Shown: in pieces, positions 1-7,767 of the stretch
Position numbering within the stretch: the first letter of the stretch is position 1
Layout: each line of letters starts with the position of its first letter
Assembly: GCF_014699055.1 (NCBI RefSeq)
Contig: NZ_JACXAC010000002.1
Location: forward strand, 946,784 to 1,010,783
DNA from: Hymenobacter armeniacus
GTDB lineage: Bacteria > Bacteroidota > Bacteroidia > Cytophagales > Hymenobacteraceae
Direction of reading: 5' to 3'
DNA: 64,000 nt
Position numbers and translations under genes: made by a program
The notes under the pieces: generated by a model
What the model was told of the DNA's origin: nothing
Databases searched by the model: none
What the model saw: the letters and a program-made list of their open reading frames with translations, nothing else

Positions 1-1340
1 ACGACCCCAACGACGGGCAGGGCATCGGCCGGGTGGTGCGCGAGGTGCTGCCGGGCGGCAAGTTTGGCCCAATTTACTTCCTGCGAAACAACAAGACCTG
101 GGACAAGTCGAAGTCGACCTATCCCTTCTACACCACCAGCAAGGACAAGGGCTTCGTGGCCGCCTGCGAGGAAATCCTGGCCAACCCGCTGATGATGCAG
201 CAGATGGTGGAGGAGCAGGACAAGGATGACCCGCTTATTCCCATCAAAAAGGACTACAAAGCCTTCAGCTACTACCACTTGCCCGACGGCCAGCGCGTGG
301 TGGGCCTCTGGAAGCACGCCCTCACCACCATCAGCCCCGATGGCGGCAAAACCTGGCCCAACCCGGTTATCCGGGCGCCGCACTTCGTGAACAGCAACGC
401 CAAAATCTGGGGCCAGCGCACCTCCGATGGCCGCTACGCCACGGTGTACAATCCCTCGGAGTTCCGCTGGCCGCTGGCCATTTCGACCAGCGAAAACGGC
501 CTCGACTACACCGACCTGTGGCTGGTGCACGGCGAAATCACGCCCATGCGCTACGGCGGCAATTACAAGAGCTACGGCCCGCAGTACGTGCGCGGCATCC
601 AGGAAGGCGACGGCGTGCCGCCCGATAAAAAGCTGTGGGTGAGCTACAGCGTGAACAAAGAGGACTTGTGGGTGGCCTCGGTGCCCGTGCCCGTGCGCGC
701 CACCGCCAGCAGCCACGCCAACGAGGTTTTTGCGCAATTGCCCGCCGGACAGGAGCTGGACCAGTGGAACACCTACAGCCTCGTGCAGGCCCCCGTAGAA
801 ATCGGCAAGCTGCCCGGTGGAAGTAAGGCGCTAGTGCTCAAAGACTCCGATAAGTTCGACTATGCCAAGGCCGAGCGCATCATTCCCGAAAGCAAGCAGC
901 TGGTGGCCGAGCTCTCGGTAGTGCCCGGCCAAAACGACCACGGCCTGCTGCAAATCGAGTTTCAGGACGCCAAGGGCCAGCCCGCTGTGCAGCTTTCCTT
1001 CGACTCGACCGGTACGCTCAGCTACAAAGCCGGCGCCCGCTTCAAGGGCGTGACCAAGTACCAGGCCGGCCAGCCGCTCGACCTGCGCGTGACTCTCGAC
1101 GCCCCCAACCGCACCTGCACCATCACGGCCAATGGCAAGACCAGCACCTTCATCTTCTTCGCCCCGGTGGCGTCCTTCGAGCGGGTGATGTTCCGCACCG
1201 GCCCCGCCCGCCACTTCCCCACGCCCGACACGCCCGCCGACCAGGCTTATGACTTGAAGGATGCAGGTGCGTCGGAGCCTCTGGCGGTGTTTTACCTGAA
1301 GTCGTTGAAGACGTCGGCGGGGGATGTGAAGACGCCCTAA
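1..1340 (+). CDS. BNR/sialidase-fold beta-propeller protein, 5' truncated
   Basis: The reading frame is already open at base 3 and runs to a TAA at 1338-1340, so the true start lies left of the window. One clear Asp-box (SPDGGKTW) and repeated short W/Y-rich strands indicate a six-bladed sialidase-type propeller. The last ~190 residues, rich in beta-strand-like stretches and after the VPVPVRA segment, look like a separate jelly-roll (laminin-G/concanavalin-like) domain. Sialidase-fold proteins are common in Bacteroidota pectin loci, where they need not act on sialic acid; substrate here is unknown. It is followed by a composite palindromic repeat and then a GH2 gene on the same strand. The fold is fairly secure, the specificity is not. 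Confidence 0.7.
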   Translation, partial: DPNDGQGIGRVVREVLPGGKFGPIYFLRNNKTWDKSKSTYPFYTTSKDKGFVAACEEILANPLMMQQMVEEQDKDDPLIPIKKDYKAFSYYHLPDGQRVVGLWKHALTTISPDGGKTWPNPVIRAPHFVNSNAKIWGQRTSDGRYATVYNPSEFRWPLAISTSENGLDYTDLWLVHGEITPMRYGGNYKSYGPQYVRGIQEGDGVPPDKKLWVSYSVNKEDLWVASVPVPVRATASSHANEVFAQLPAGQELDQWNTYSLVQAPVEIGKLPGGSKALVLKDSDKFDYAKAERIIPESKQLVAELSVVPGQNDHGLLQIEFQDAKGQPAVQLSFDSTGTLSYKAGARFKGVTKYQAGQPLDLRVTLDAPNRTCTITANGKTSTFIFFAPVASFERVMFRTGPARHFPTPDTPADQAYDLKDAGASEPLAVFYLKSLKTSAGDVKTP

Positions 1341-1528
1341 CGTGGCGCCTCACCCCCCGGCCCCCTCTCCTTGGGGAGAGGGGGAGCCTGACGATTTGTA
1401 GCGCGGACTTTTAGTCCGCAAGTTGAAAAAATAAATGCCCCACGCGGACCGAAAGTCCGCGCTACGCCTGCGCCGCCGTGGCTCCCCCTCTCCCCAAGGA
1501 GAGGGGGCCGGGGGGGTGAGGCGCCACG
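1341..1528. repeat. PAL-C inverted repeat with nested PAL-A1 element
   Basis: The outer arms read CGTGGCGCCTCACCCC and its reverse complement, and each arm contains its own CCCCCTCTCC/GGAGAGGGGG hairpin. The outer repeat starts one base after the stop codon of the propeller gene and ends 10 bases before the GH2 start. A second, unrelated inverted repeat (1397-1466) sits in its middle. The same outer sequence recurs at 13354, 21334 and, as a half copy, at 40822. Confidence 0.9.
1397..1466. repeat. PAL-A1 inverted repeat (TGTAG/CTACG ends)
   Basis: The left arm is TGTAGCGCGGACTTT..AGTCCGC and the right arm is GCGGACCGAAAGTCCGCGCTACG. Each arm also holds a small internal GCGGACT/AGTCCGC hairpin. 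It lies wholly inside the PAL-C repeat, as if one element had inserted into the other. Confidence 0.85.
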
Positions 1529-1538
1529 CCCGCACAAT

Positions 1539-4349
1539 ATGCTCAAATACCTACTAGCCATCCTGCTTCTCCCGCTGAGCCAGCTCCACGCGCAGCGCAC
1601 CGAAACCCAGCTGCTCTCCGGCCCCGACAAAGACCACACCGTGAAGTGGCAGTTTTACTGCACCGCCGGCCGCAACTCGGGCAAGTGGACCACCATCCCG
1701 GTGCCGTCCAACTGGGAGCTACAGGGCTTCGGCAAGTACAACTACGGGCACGCTAAGGACACCGCGCGCGGCAAGGAAAAGGGGCTCTACAAATACCAGT
1801 TCAAGGTGCCAGCCAACTGGCAGGGCAAGGTCGTGAACATCGTGTTCGACGGCGCCATGACCGATACTGAAGTCAAAATCAACGGCCAATCGGCTGGGGC
1901 CATGCACCAGGGTTCGTATTACCGCTTCCGCTACGACATCTCGAAACTGCTGAAATACGGCAAAACCAACCTGCTCGAAGCCACCGTAGCCAAGCACTCG
2001 GCCAACGAATCGGTGAACGACGCCGAGCGGCGTGGCGACTTCTGGCTGTTTGGCGGCATCTTCCGGCCGGTGTTTCTGGAGGCGCTGCCGGTGGCTCACA
2101 TCAGCCGGGCGGCCGTGGATGCGCGGGCCGATGGCTCCTTTAAAGCCAGCGTGACCATTAGCGGTGCGGCCGACGAAGCGGTGGGCCAGCTCTACACCCT
2201 AGGTGGGCAAAAAGTGGGCGGCGAGTTCCGGGCGGCCGTGGCGGCGGGCAGCCCCGCGCAGCTCCAAGCCACCGTGCCCAGCCCCCAACTCTGGACGCCC
2301 GAAACGCCCAACCGCTACCGCGTCACGTTCACGCTGCGGCGGGGCGGGCAGCCGGTGCACACCGTTAGCAAGACCATCGGCTTCCGCACCGTGGAGCTGC
2401 GCGAGCGCGAGGGCTACTACGTCAACGGCGTGAAAATCAAGTTTAAGGGTGTGAACCGGCACTCGTTCTGGCCCTCGTCGGGCCGTACTACCAGCAAGGC
2501 CCTGAGCATCATCGACGTGAACCTGATGAAGGACATGAACATGAACGCCGTGCGCATGTCGCACTACCCGCCCGACGACCATTTTCTGGCCGCCTGCGAC
2601 TCGCTTGGTCTCTTCGTGTTCGATGAAGTGGCCGGCTGGCACGCCGCCTACAACACGCCCACCGGCACCAAACTCACCGAGGAAATGGTGGTGAAAGACG
2701 AAACTCACCCCAGCATCATCGGCTGGATAAACGGCAACGAGGGCGGCCACAACTTTGACCTGGACCCTGTGCTCGACCGCATGGACCTGCAAAAACGTCC
2801 CGTGGTACACGCCTGGCAGGTGTTTCGGGGCACCGATACCCAGCACTACATCAACTACGACTACGGCAACGGCACCCACCTGCACGGCCACAACGTGGTG
2901 TTTCCCACCGAATTCCTGCACGGCCTCTACGACGGTGGCCACGGCGCGGGCCTCGAAGACTACTGGGAGCAGATGTGGCGCGAGCCACTCTCGGCCGGCG
3001 GCTTTCTCTGGGACTTCTCCGATGCCGCCGTGGTGCGCACCGACAAGGGCGGCATCCTCGACGCCGACGGCGACCACGGCCCCGACGGCATCCTCGGTCC
3101 CTACCGCGAGAAGGAGGGCAGCTACTTTACCATCAAAGAAGTATGGAGCCCCGTGTTCTTCGAGCGCCGCGAAATCACGCCCGCCTTCGACGGCACCTTC
3201 CGCATCCAAAACCGCTTCACCTACACCAACCTCAGCGCCTGCCGCTTCACCTGGAAGCTCGCCCAGCTGCCCACGCCCGGCAGCTCCGCCGCGCCCGCCG
3301 CCCGCACCGGCAGTATCACCGCCCCCAGCATCGCGCCCACCGAGTACGGCCCCCTCAAGCTGCCCCTGCCCGCCGACTGGGCACAGGCCGACGTGCTCTA
3401 CGTCACGGCCACCGACCCCGCCGGCCGCGAAATCTACACCTGGAGCTGGCCCATTGCCCACCCCGCGCAGGTGGCCCAGCGGCTGGTGCCCACCACCGGC
3501 CCCGGCACCGCCCGCCTCACCGAAACCGACTCGCTCTACACCGCCACCGCCAACGGCGTCACCTGCACCTTCAGCCGCCGCACCGGCCTGCTGCGCCAGG
3601 TGCGCAACGCCCAGGGCCTCATTCCGCTCACAAACGGCCCCGTGCTGGCCGAGGGCGAAACCGCCTTCGAAGGCCTCACCCAGCAACAGGATGGCGCCAA
3701 CGTGGTCATCGACGCCAAGTTTGGCAAGGCCAGCCGCTACCAGTCCTTGCAGTGGACGGTGTACCCCTCGGGCTGGGTGCGGATGACGGCCAAGTACTTC
3801 CCCCGCGACTACGATTTTGCCCTGGCCGGCCTCAGCTTCACCTACCCCGAAAAGGAAGTAAAAGGCATCCAGTGGCGCGGCGACGGCCCCTACCGCGTCT
3901 GGAAAGACCGCATGAAAGGCACCAACCTAGGCGTCTGGACCAAGGCCTACAACAACACCAGCACCGGCGAGCCCGATGGCACCCAGAGCCCCCAGTACCC
4001 CGAGTTCAAGGGCTACTACTCCAACTTCTACTGGCTCACGCTCCAAACCACCGGCCAGCCCCTCACCATCGTCTGCGACCAGGAAGATGTGTACCTGCGC
4101 CTCTTCACGCCCCGCTTCGCCGCCAAGCCCTACAACACGGCCCCGGCCTTCCCCAGCGGCAACCTCTCGTTCATGCACGGCATCACGCCCATCGGCACCA
4201 AGTCGCAAAAGGCCGAAAACATGGGCCCCATGGGCAAAACCAACATGTACTACGACTACAGCAAAGACCCGTCGTATGCGAAGGAAATCACGCTCTACTT
4301 CGATTTCACCGCCAAGCCCGCCGCCACCAAAGCCGTCGGGAAGCGGTAG
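1539..4349 (+). CDS. Exported GH2 family glycoside hydrolase
   Basis: A 936-residue protein with a short signal peptide (cleavage probably after LSQLHA). The GH2 layout is complete: an N-terminal sugar-binding jelly roll (VPSNWELQGFG, IVFDGAMTDTEVKING), an immunoglobulin-like domain, then a TIM barrel beginning at IKFKGVNRHSFWP. The acid/base glutamate is E401 in WINGNEGG and the probable nucleophile is E458 in FPTEFLHG. The chain is longer than a minimal GH2 and has an extra C-terminal beta-rich part. Family members include beta-galactosidases and beta-glucuronidases; the pectin context suggests a rhamnogalacturonan side-chain activity, but the sequence does not fix the sugar. It is followed by a PAL-B arm. 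Confidence 0.88.
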   Translation: MLKYLLAILLLPLSQLHAQRTETQLLSGPDKDHTVKWQFYCTAGRNSGKWTTIPVPSNWELQGFGKYNYGHAKDTARGKEKGLYKYQFKVPANWQGKVVNIVFDGAMTDTEVKINGQSAGAMHQGSYYRFRYDISKLLKYGKTNLLEATVAKHSANESVNDAERRGDFWLFGGIFRPVFLEALPVAHISRAAVDARADGSFKASVTISGAADEAVGQLYTLGGQKVGGEFRAAVAAGSPAQLQATVPSPQLWTPETPNRYRVTFTLRRGGQPVHTVSKTIGFRTVELREREGYYVNGVKIKFKGVNRHSFWPSSGRTTSKALSIIDVNLMKDMNMNAVRMSHYPPDDHFLAACDSLGLFVFDEVAGWHAAYNTPTGTKLTEEMVVKDETHPSIIGWINGNEGGHNFDLDPVLDRMDLQKRPVVHAWQVFRGTDTQHYINYDYGNGTHLHGHNVVFPTEFLHGLYDGGHGAGLEDYWEQMWREPLSAGGFLWDFSDAAVVRTDKGGILDADGDHGPDGILGPYREKEGSYFTIKEVWSPVFFERREITPAFDGTFRIQNRFTYTNLSACRFTWKLAQLPTPGSSAAPAARTGSITAPSIAPTEYGPLKLPLPADWAQADVLYVTATDPAGREIYTWSWPIAHPAQVAQRLVPTTGPGTARLTETDSLYTATANGVTCTFSRRTGLLRQVRNAQGLIPLTNGPVLAEGETAFEGLTQQQDGANVVIDAKFGKASRYQSLQWTVYPSGWVRMTAKYFPRDYDFALAGLSFTYPEKEVKGIQWRGDGPYRVWKDRMKGTNLGVWTKAYNNTSTGEPDGTQSPQYPEFKGYYSNFYWLTLQTTGQPLTIVCDQEDVYLRLFTPRFAAKPYNTAPAFPSGNLSFMHGITPIGTKSQKAENMGPMGKTNMYYDYSKDPSYAKEITLYFDFTAKPAATKAVGKR

Positions 4350-4470
4350 GAGGGGAGCGGCTTTGCTACGCCAGAACGGTCATGCTGAGCTTGTCGAAGC
4401 ATCTCTACCGCTTCGTTGCTATCTTTAAGCAAGGTTTGGTAGTTCAAGAGTTGCGCTAAAGAATTCTGTC

Positions 4471-4644
4471 ATGGCAAAGCTGACCCGGTACAATAGCTTC
4501 GAGGCGCTGAAATCGGATGTTCAGCCCAATACACGTACCGAAGCAGAGCGGGATAGAGTGTATTCAGAACTCGAAGAATTTATCAAGCTTTTACAGCAGG
4601 ATTTAGCTGCCAAGAAGAAAGCGAAGCGTTCTAATGGACAGTAA
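4471..4644 (+). CDS. Small basic-tailed protein, partner of nucleotidyltransferase
   Basis: A 57-residue ORF (starts MAKLTRYNSFEALKSD, ends KKKAKRSNGQ). It has a helical, charged middle (TEAERDRVYSELEEFIKLLQ) and a lysine-rich tail. Its last 11 bases overlap the start of the nucleotidyltransferase gene, which suggests translational coupling. Size, order and overlap fit the antitoxin or accessory half of a toxin-antitoxin-like pair, but I do not recognise a named family. It lies between two PAL-B arms. Confidence 0.6.
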   Translation: MAKLTRYNSFEALKSDVQPNTRTEAERDRVYSELEEFIKLLQQDLAAKKKAKRSNGQ

Positions 4645-5140
4645 GCTAATCAGCTCCCTGCTGACGGTTTGTAGAGTCCTCAACAAACACGGTGTTGATT
4701 ACCTCGTTGTTGGTGGAATTGCAGTTGCGTTGCACGGCTATTTCCGGCGTTCAATTGCTTCAGATGGCGTAGTTGCGGATAAAGTCGATTTAGATATCTG
4801 GTATAATCCGACATACAGCAATTACTTCAAGGTTCTGAAAGCCCTAGAGGAACTTGGGCAGGATGTCAAGAAGCACAAGGAAGCGCAAACGCCAAATCCT
4901 AAAAAGTCCTTTTTTAGGTATGTCTTCGAAGACTTTACGCTTGACCTGCTGCCAGAACTGAAAGCGCCGCTAAGATTCGGAGTGTCTTTCGCAAATCGAG
5001 AGAATGCTGCTTTGGCCGAAGTCAATGTTCCGTTTATCGGCTTCGATGATTTGCTGACGGACAAAGCAGCCAATGCCCGGCCGAAGGACCTGGCAGATAT
5101 AGCGCAATTGAAAGCCCGCCGCGCTTCCGAGGAAGGTTAA
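4634..5140 (+). CDS. Nucleotidyltransferase-fold protein (AbiEii/MNT-like)
   Basis: A 168-residue protein with the minimal nucleotidyltransferase signature: VVGGIAVALHG (G27-G28), a DxD-type pair D52/D54 in DKVDLDIW, and a third acidic residue D104 in FTLDLLPEL. Small stand-alone proteins of this fold are frequent toxins or antitoxins (AbiEii, MNT of HEPN/MNT pairs) that transfer AMP or other NMPs to tRNA or protein. The upstream 57-residue ORF overlaps it by 11 bp. Codon use is less GC-rich than in the flanking enzymes, suggesting acquisition. It could also be an antibiotic-adenylyltransferase-like enzyme, but it is short for that. Confidence 0.7.
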   Translation: MDSKLISSLLTVCRVLNKHGVDYLVVGGIAVALHGYFRRSIASDGVVADKVDLDIWYNPTYSNYFKVLKALEELGQDVKKHKEAQTPNPKKSFFRYVFEDFTLDLLPELKAPLRFGVSFANRENAALAEVNVPFIGFDDLLTDKAANARPKDLADIAQLKARRASEEG

Positions 5141-5200
5141 CGAATGTGGTAGATATGCTTCGGCTGCGCTCAGCATGACCCGCTGTATCTTGCCAACCGC

Positions 5201-6358
5201 ATGCAGCCTTCCCCGCTCCCCACCAAACCCCATTACCCCATCCTCGACGGCCTGCGGGGCGTGGCGGCGCTGATGGTGGTGGCCTTTCACCTGTGCGAGG
5301 CCCACGCCACCAGCCACCTCGACCAGGTGATTAACCACGGCTACCTGGCGGTGGATTTCTTCTTTTTGCTGTCGGGGTTCGTGATTGGCTACGCCTACGA
5401 CGACCGGTGGGGCCGCCTCACGGTGAGCGGTTTCTTCAAGCGGCGGCTGGTGCGGCTGCAACCCCTGGTGGTGCTGGGCATGGCGATAGGGGCGGGGATG
5501 TACTACTTCCAAGCGTCGGCGCTGTTCCCCATCATTGGCCAGACGCCGGTGTGGAAGATGCTGCTCGTGATGCTCATCGGCTGCTTGATGGTGCCGGTGC
5601 CGGTGTCGCTCGACGTGCGGGGCTGGCACGAAACCTTTCCGCTCAACGGGCCGGGCTGGTCGCTGTTTTTCGAGTACGTGGCCAACGTGCTGTACGCGAC
5701 GGTGGTGCGCCGCTTCTCCAACGTGGCGCTGGGCATCTTGGTGGTGCTGGCGGCGGGGGCGCTGCTGCACCTGGGCCTCACCAGTCCCCAGGGCGATGTC
5801 ATTGGGGGCTGGTCGCTGGAGCCCGAGCAGCTGCACATCGGCTTCGCCCGCATGGCGTACCCGTTTTTTGCGGGGCTGCTGCTGTTTCGGCTGGCGCGGC
5901 TGCGGCCGGTGCATCATGCCTTTTGGTGGTGCAGCCTGGCGGTGGTGGCGGTGCTGGCCATGCCCCGCGTCGGCAGCCCCGCGCAGCTGTGGCAAAATGG
6001 GTTCTACGATGCGCTCTGCATCATTTTCGTCTTCCCCGCTATCATCTTCTTCGGGGCCAGCGGGGCGGTGCGCTCGGGCGCGGCCCAGCGGCTGTGCCGC
6101 TTCCTGGGCGATATTTCGTATCCGATTTACATCACCCACTACCCGCTCATCTACACCTACACGGCCTGGGTCGCTACCCATAAAGCGTCCTTGCGCGAGG
6201 GCTTGCCCGTGGCGGCGCTGGTCTATCTGGCGGCGGTGGCACTGGCGTATGTTTGCTTGAAGTTCTACGATGAGCCGGTGCGGGAGTGGTTGAGGAAGAA
6301 TGTGTTGCTGGGTGAAAATACCATCGGGGTAACGGAAGACACGGCTATGGCGAAATAG
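5201..6358 (+). CDS. Membrane acyltransferase, acyltransferase-3 (OafA/YrhL) family
   Basis: A 385-residue polytopic protein with about ten hydrophobic segments. The N-terminal family signature is present (ILDGLRGVAALMVVAFHL, then GYLAVDFFFLLSGFVIGYAY), with the conserved histidine in the first membrane helix and the R/K-rich loop after SGFFKRRLVRL. Members O-acylate extracellular polysaccharides, peptidoglycan or lipids from the cytoplasmic membrane. It has no obvious operon partner: a PAL-B arm lies just upstream and an AT-rich islet downstream. The acceptor is unknown. Confidence 0.85.
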   Translation: MQPSPLPTKPHYPILDGLRGVAALMVVAFHLCEAHATSHLDQVINHGYLAVDFFFLLSGFVIGYAYDDRWGRLTVSGFFKRRLVRLQPLVVLGMAIGAGMYYFQASALFPIIGQTPVWKMLLVMLIGCLMVPVPVSLDVRGWHETFPLNGPGWSLFFEYVANVLYATVVRRFSNVALGILVVLAAGALLHLGLTSPQGDVIGGWSLEPEQLHIGFARMAYPFFAGLLLFRLARLRPVHHAFWWCSLAVVAVLAMPRVGSPAQLWQNGFYDALCIIFVFPAIIFFGASGAVRSGAAQRLCRFLGDISYPIYITHYPLIYTYTAWVATHKASLREGLPVAALVYLAAVALAYVCLKFYDEPVREWLRKNVLLGENTIGVTEDTAMAK

Positions 6359-6534
6359 GGAAAAACTAACAGTCTATAAGTGTGAATATGAATTTTTAGT
6401 GCTAATTATCAGAGGATTGGTTTTGTGGCAACGCTATTGAGATGCAAAAATTTGTTTGTTTCGGAATGACGCTATTAAATTGCAGTAAAAAAAAGGCTCT
6501 CAAAATTGTGCCCTATTTAAGAAATTGATGCTTG

Positions 6535-6561
6535 TGCAAAGTATGATATCCATACTTTGCA
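6535..6561. promoter_or_regulatory. Perfect 11-bp-arm hairpin or operator-like palindrome
   Basis: TGCAAAGTATG and its exact reverse complement CATACTTTGCA are separated by five bases (ATATC). It ends 13 bases before the tRNA-like element. It could be a terminator-like hairpin, a repressor operator or part of the structured RNA next to it; no T-run follows, so an intrinsic terminator is unlikely. Confidence 0.45.
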
Positions 6562-6574
6562 TGGCATTAACAAT

Positions 6575-6646
6575 CTTCCGCAGGAAGCGTGGACTGGTGT
6601 CCTAGATTGGAAACAATCTACTTGGGTTCGATTCCCAACCGGAAGA
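6575..6646 (+). ncRNA. tRNA-like cloverleaf without a standard anticodon loop
   Basis: The 72-base segment folds by eye into a cloverleaf. The outer stem is CTTCCG with CGGAAG (extendable by T6574-A6646), and the D-like arm pairs AGGA with TCCT. The T arm is canonical: TTGGG, loop TTCGATT, CCCAA, including the full B-box GGTTCGATTCC. The middle arm, however, is a 7-bp stem (TAGATTG/CAATCTA) closed by a GAAA tetraloop, so there is no 7-base anticodon loop. No CCA is encoded. It is either a decayed tRNA left by an integrated element or a deliberate tRNA mimic; it lies 43 bases upstream of a HEPN-motif gene. Confidence 0.5.
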
Positions 6647-6689
6647 AAATACAACATAATATATTTGAGGGAGATTACTGATTCCTAAC

Positions 6690-7544
6690 ATGACAGCGCA
6701 GGAAATAGAGCAGTATTTTCAATACCATAATTCCAATGCAAAACTAATTGGTATAGGCCTTGAACAGCTTAAGTATCAGATTAAGAAGCATTATTTGGTG
6801 AAAAACAAGTCAGGCGACTATATTTATTTGCTTGATGACAGCAACCCTGAAAAAATAAAAACAAGGCAGGTTGAAAAGGTCCTTAGCCGGATGTATTCCG
6901 GTATTCAAGTTTCATGGGCTGAAGAGAGCATAAAACGATTGTTGTATGAAAGAAACCTTTTGACAGATATTCAAAGGACATACTTAATCAGAAAATCTGC
7001 TCTTGACCAGCGATGGCATGCTGCTTTGAAATTAGTTTTTTGTATTGCTTATGAAATAGTGCCCACGACTGATGAAACTTGCCAATCGGTTGACGTTAAT
7101 GATGAAAGAGGTAATTTAGGAGACGAATTAGTAGACCAGTACTTTGAGTTGCGCGGTTTGATATCAAACTATTTATCTCCTAATTTTTCAATTAGAAACA
7201 AAGTGCAACATGGAGAATGGGAATTTGCATTCAAGGCTCCGCATTCAGAAGAATTTAGTCTAGATATTACCAATAAGATAAATAGAGAAAATATTATAAC
7301 GACAACTTCTCGTTACAATCTTGTAAATGCATTTTACCAGCTATTGGTAGATTTAGGTCGCTTTAAAAGTAATGCGTTTGCTTTAGACTCAATGATGACC
7401 CCATTTGAATATTTTTACCCGAAATATATGAGGAAAATAAAGGGTGAAATTTTAAAAATAAATAATCCTAATTTAAACACGTATATAGTGGAAATGCTTG
7501 GAAAAGCAGCTAGAGGAGATGTTCATAAGCTTTCGCAAACATGA
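6690..7544 (+). CDS. HEPN-motif protein of unknown function, AT-rich islet
   Basis: A 284-residue protein with no signal peptide or membrane helix. Residues 169-174 read RNKVQH inside FSIRNKVQHGEW, matching the R-x4-H active-site motif (RN...H form) of HEPN ribonuclease domains, which cut tRNA or mRNA in abortive-infection, toxin-antitoxin and CRISPR accessory systems. I do not recognise the rest as a named family. Its AT-rich codon use is unlike every neighbour. A purine-rich AGGGAG lies at 6668-6673, rather far from the ATG. A defence or toxin role is an inference from the motif, the islet and the adjoining tRNA-like element. Confidence 0.65.
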   Translation: MTAQEIEQYFQYHNSNAKLIGIGLEQLKYQIKKHYLVKNKSGDYIYLLDDSNPEKIKTRQVEKVLSRMYSGIQVSWAEESIKRLLYERNLLTDIQRTYLIRKSALDQRWHAALKLVFCIAYEIVPTTDETCQSVDVNDERGNLGDELVDQYFELRGLISNYLSPNFSIRNKVQHGEWEFAFKAPHSEEFSLDITNKINRENIITTTSRYNLVNAFYQLLVDLGRFKSNAFALDSMMTPFEYFYPKYMRKIKGEILKINNPNLNTYIVEMLGKAARGDVHKLSQT

Positions 7545-7767
7545 TTTTGGTTTCTTTACAAGAAATATTAATCAGGTGCGGTTATTCCACCATCCTCCCC
7601 ACACCATGCACAAATCGACCAGATTCGTGCTAACATCCTAGAATAACGGGAAGCAAAAAAGTCCGAACTATGTGGGTGCCGAACTGCGCCCCGCGCACCC
7701 CCCAGCCGGCCCGGTGGCCGAAGCGCTTGCTCTACGTTGGGGCGGGCGCAGGGGGGAGGCTCCGACT

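Larger units (their letters stand above)
4379..5179. mobile_element. PAL-B palindrome arms flanking a two-gene cargo
   Basis: The left arm (4379-4418, GTCATGCTGAGCTTGTCGAA onwards) and a slightly decayed right arm (5139-5179, ending GCTGCGCTCAGCATGAC) are the two halves of a PAL-B repeat that elsewhere in this window are only ~20-60 bp apart. Here they are separated by about 720 bp carrying two overlapping small genes of lower GC than the neighbours. It resembles a palindromic element that has captured, or been split by, a small gene module. No transposase is inside. Confidence 0.55.
6359..6689. other. AT-rich intergenic region, start of low-GC islet
   Basis: This 331-base stretch is strikingly AT-rich compared with the flanks and holds no ORF of note. 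It contains a perfect hairpin at 6535-6561 and a tRNA-like cloverleaf at 6575-6646. The base composition continues into the next gene, marking an islet of about 1.2 kb (6360-7560) that is probably foreign. Confidence 0.7.

Noticed and set aside
2199..3686. Long antisense ORF opposite the GH2 gene
   Set aside because: It is a Gly/Ala/Val/His-rich shadow produced by GC-rich third positions; the sense strand encodes an intact GH2 protein.
6575..6646. Ordinary functional tRNA gene
   Set aside because: T arm and acceptor stem fit, but no 7-base anticodon loop can be drawn; the middle arm closes with a 4-base GAAA loop.
7672..7767. Upstream extension of the GH78 gene from a GTG
   Set aside because: The extra 32 residues are Pro/Gly/Arg-rich and precede the obvious signal peptide that begins at ATG 7768.
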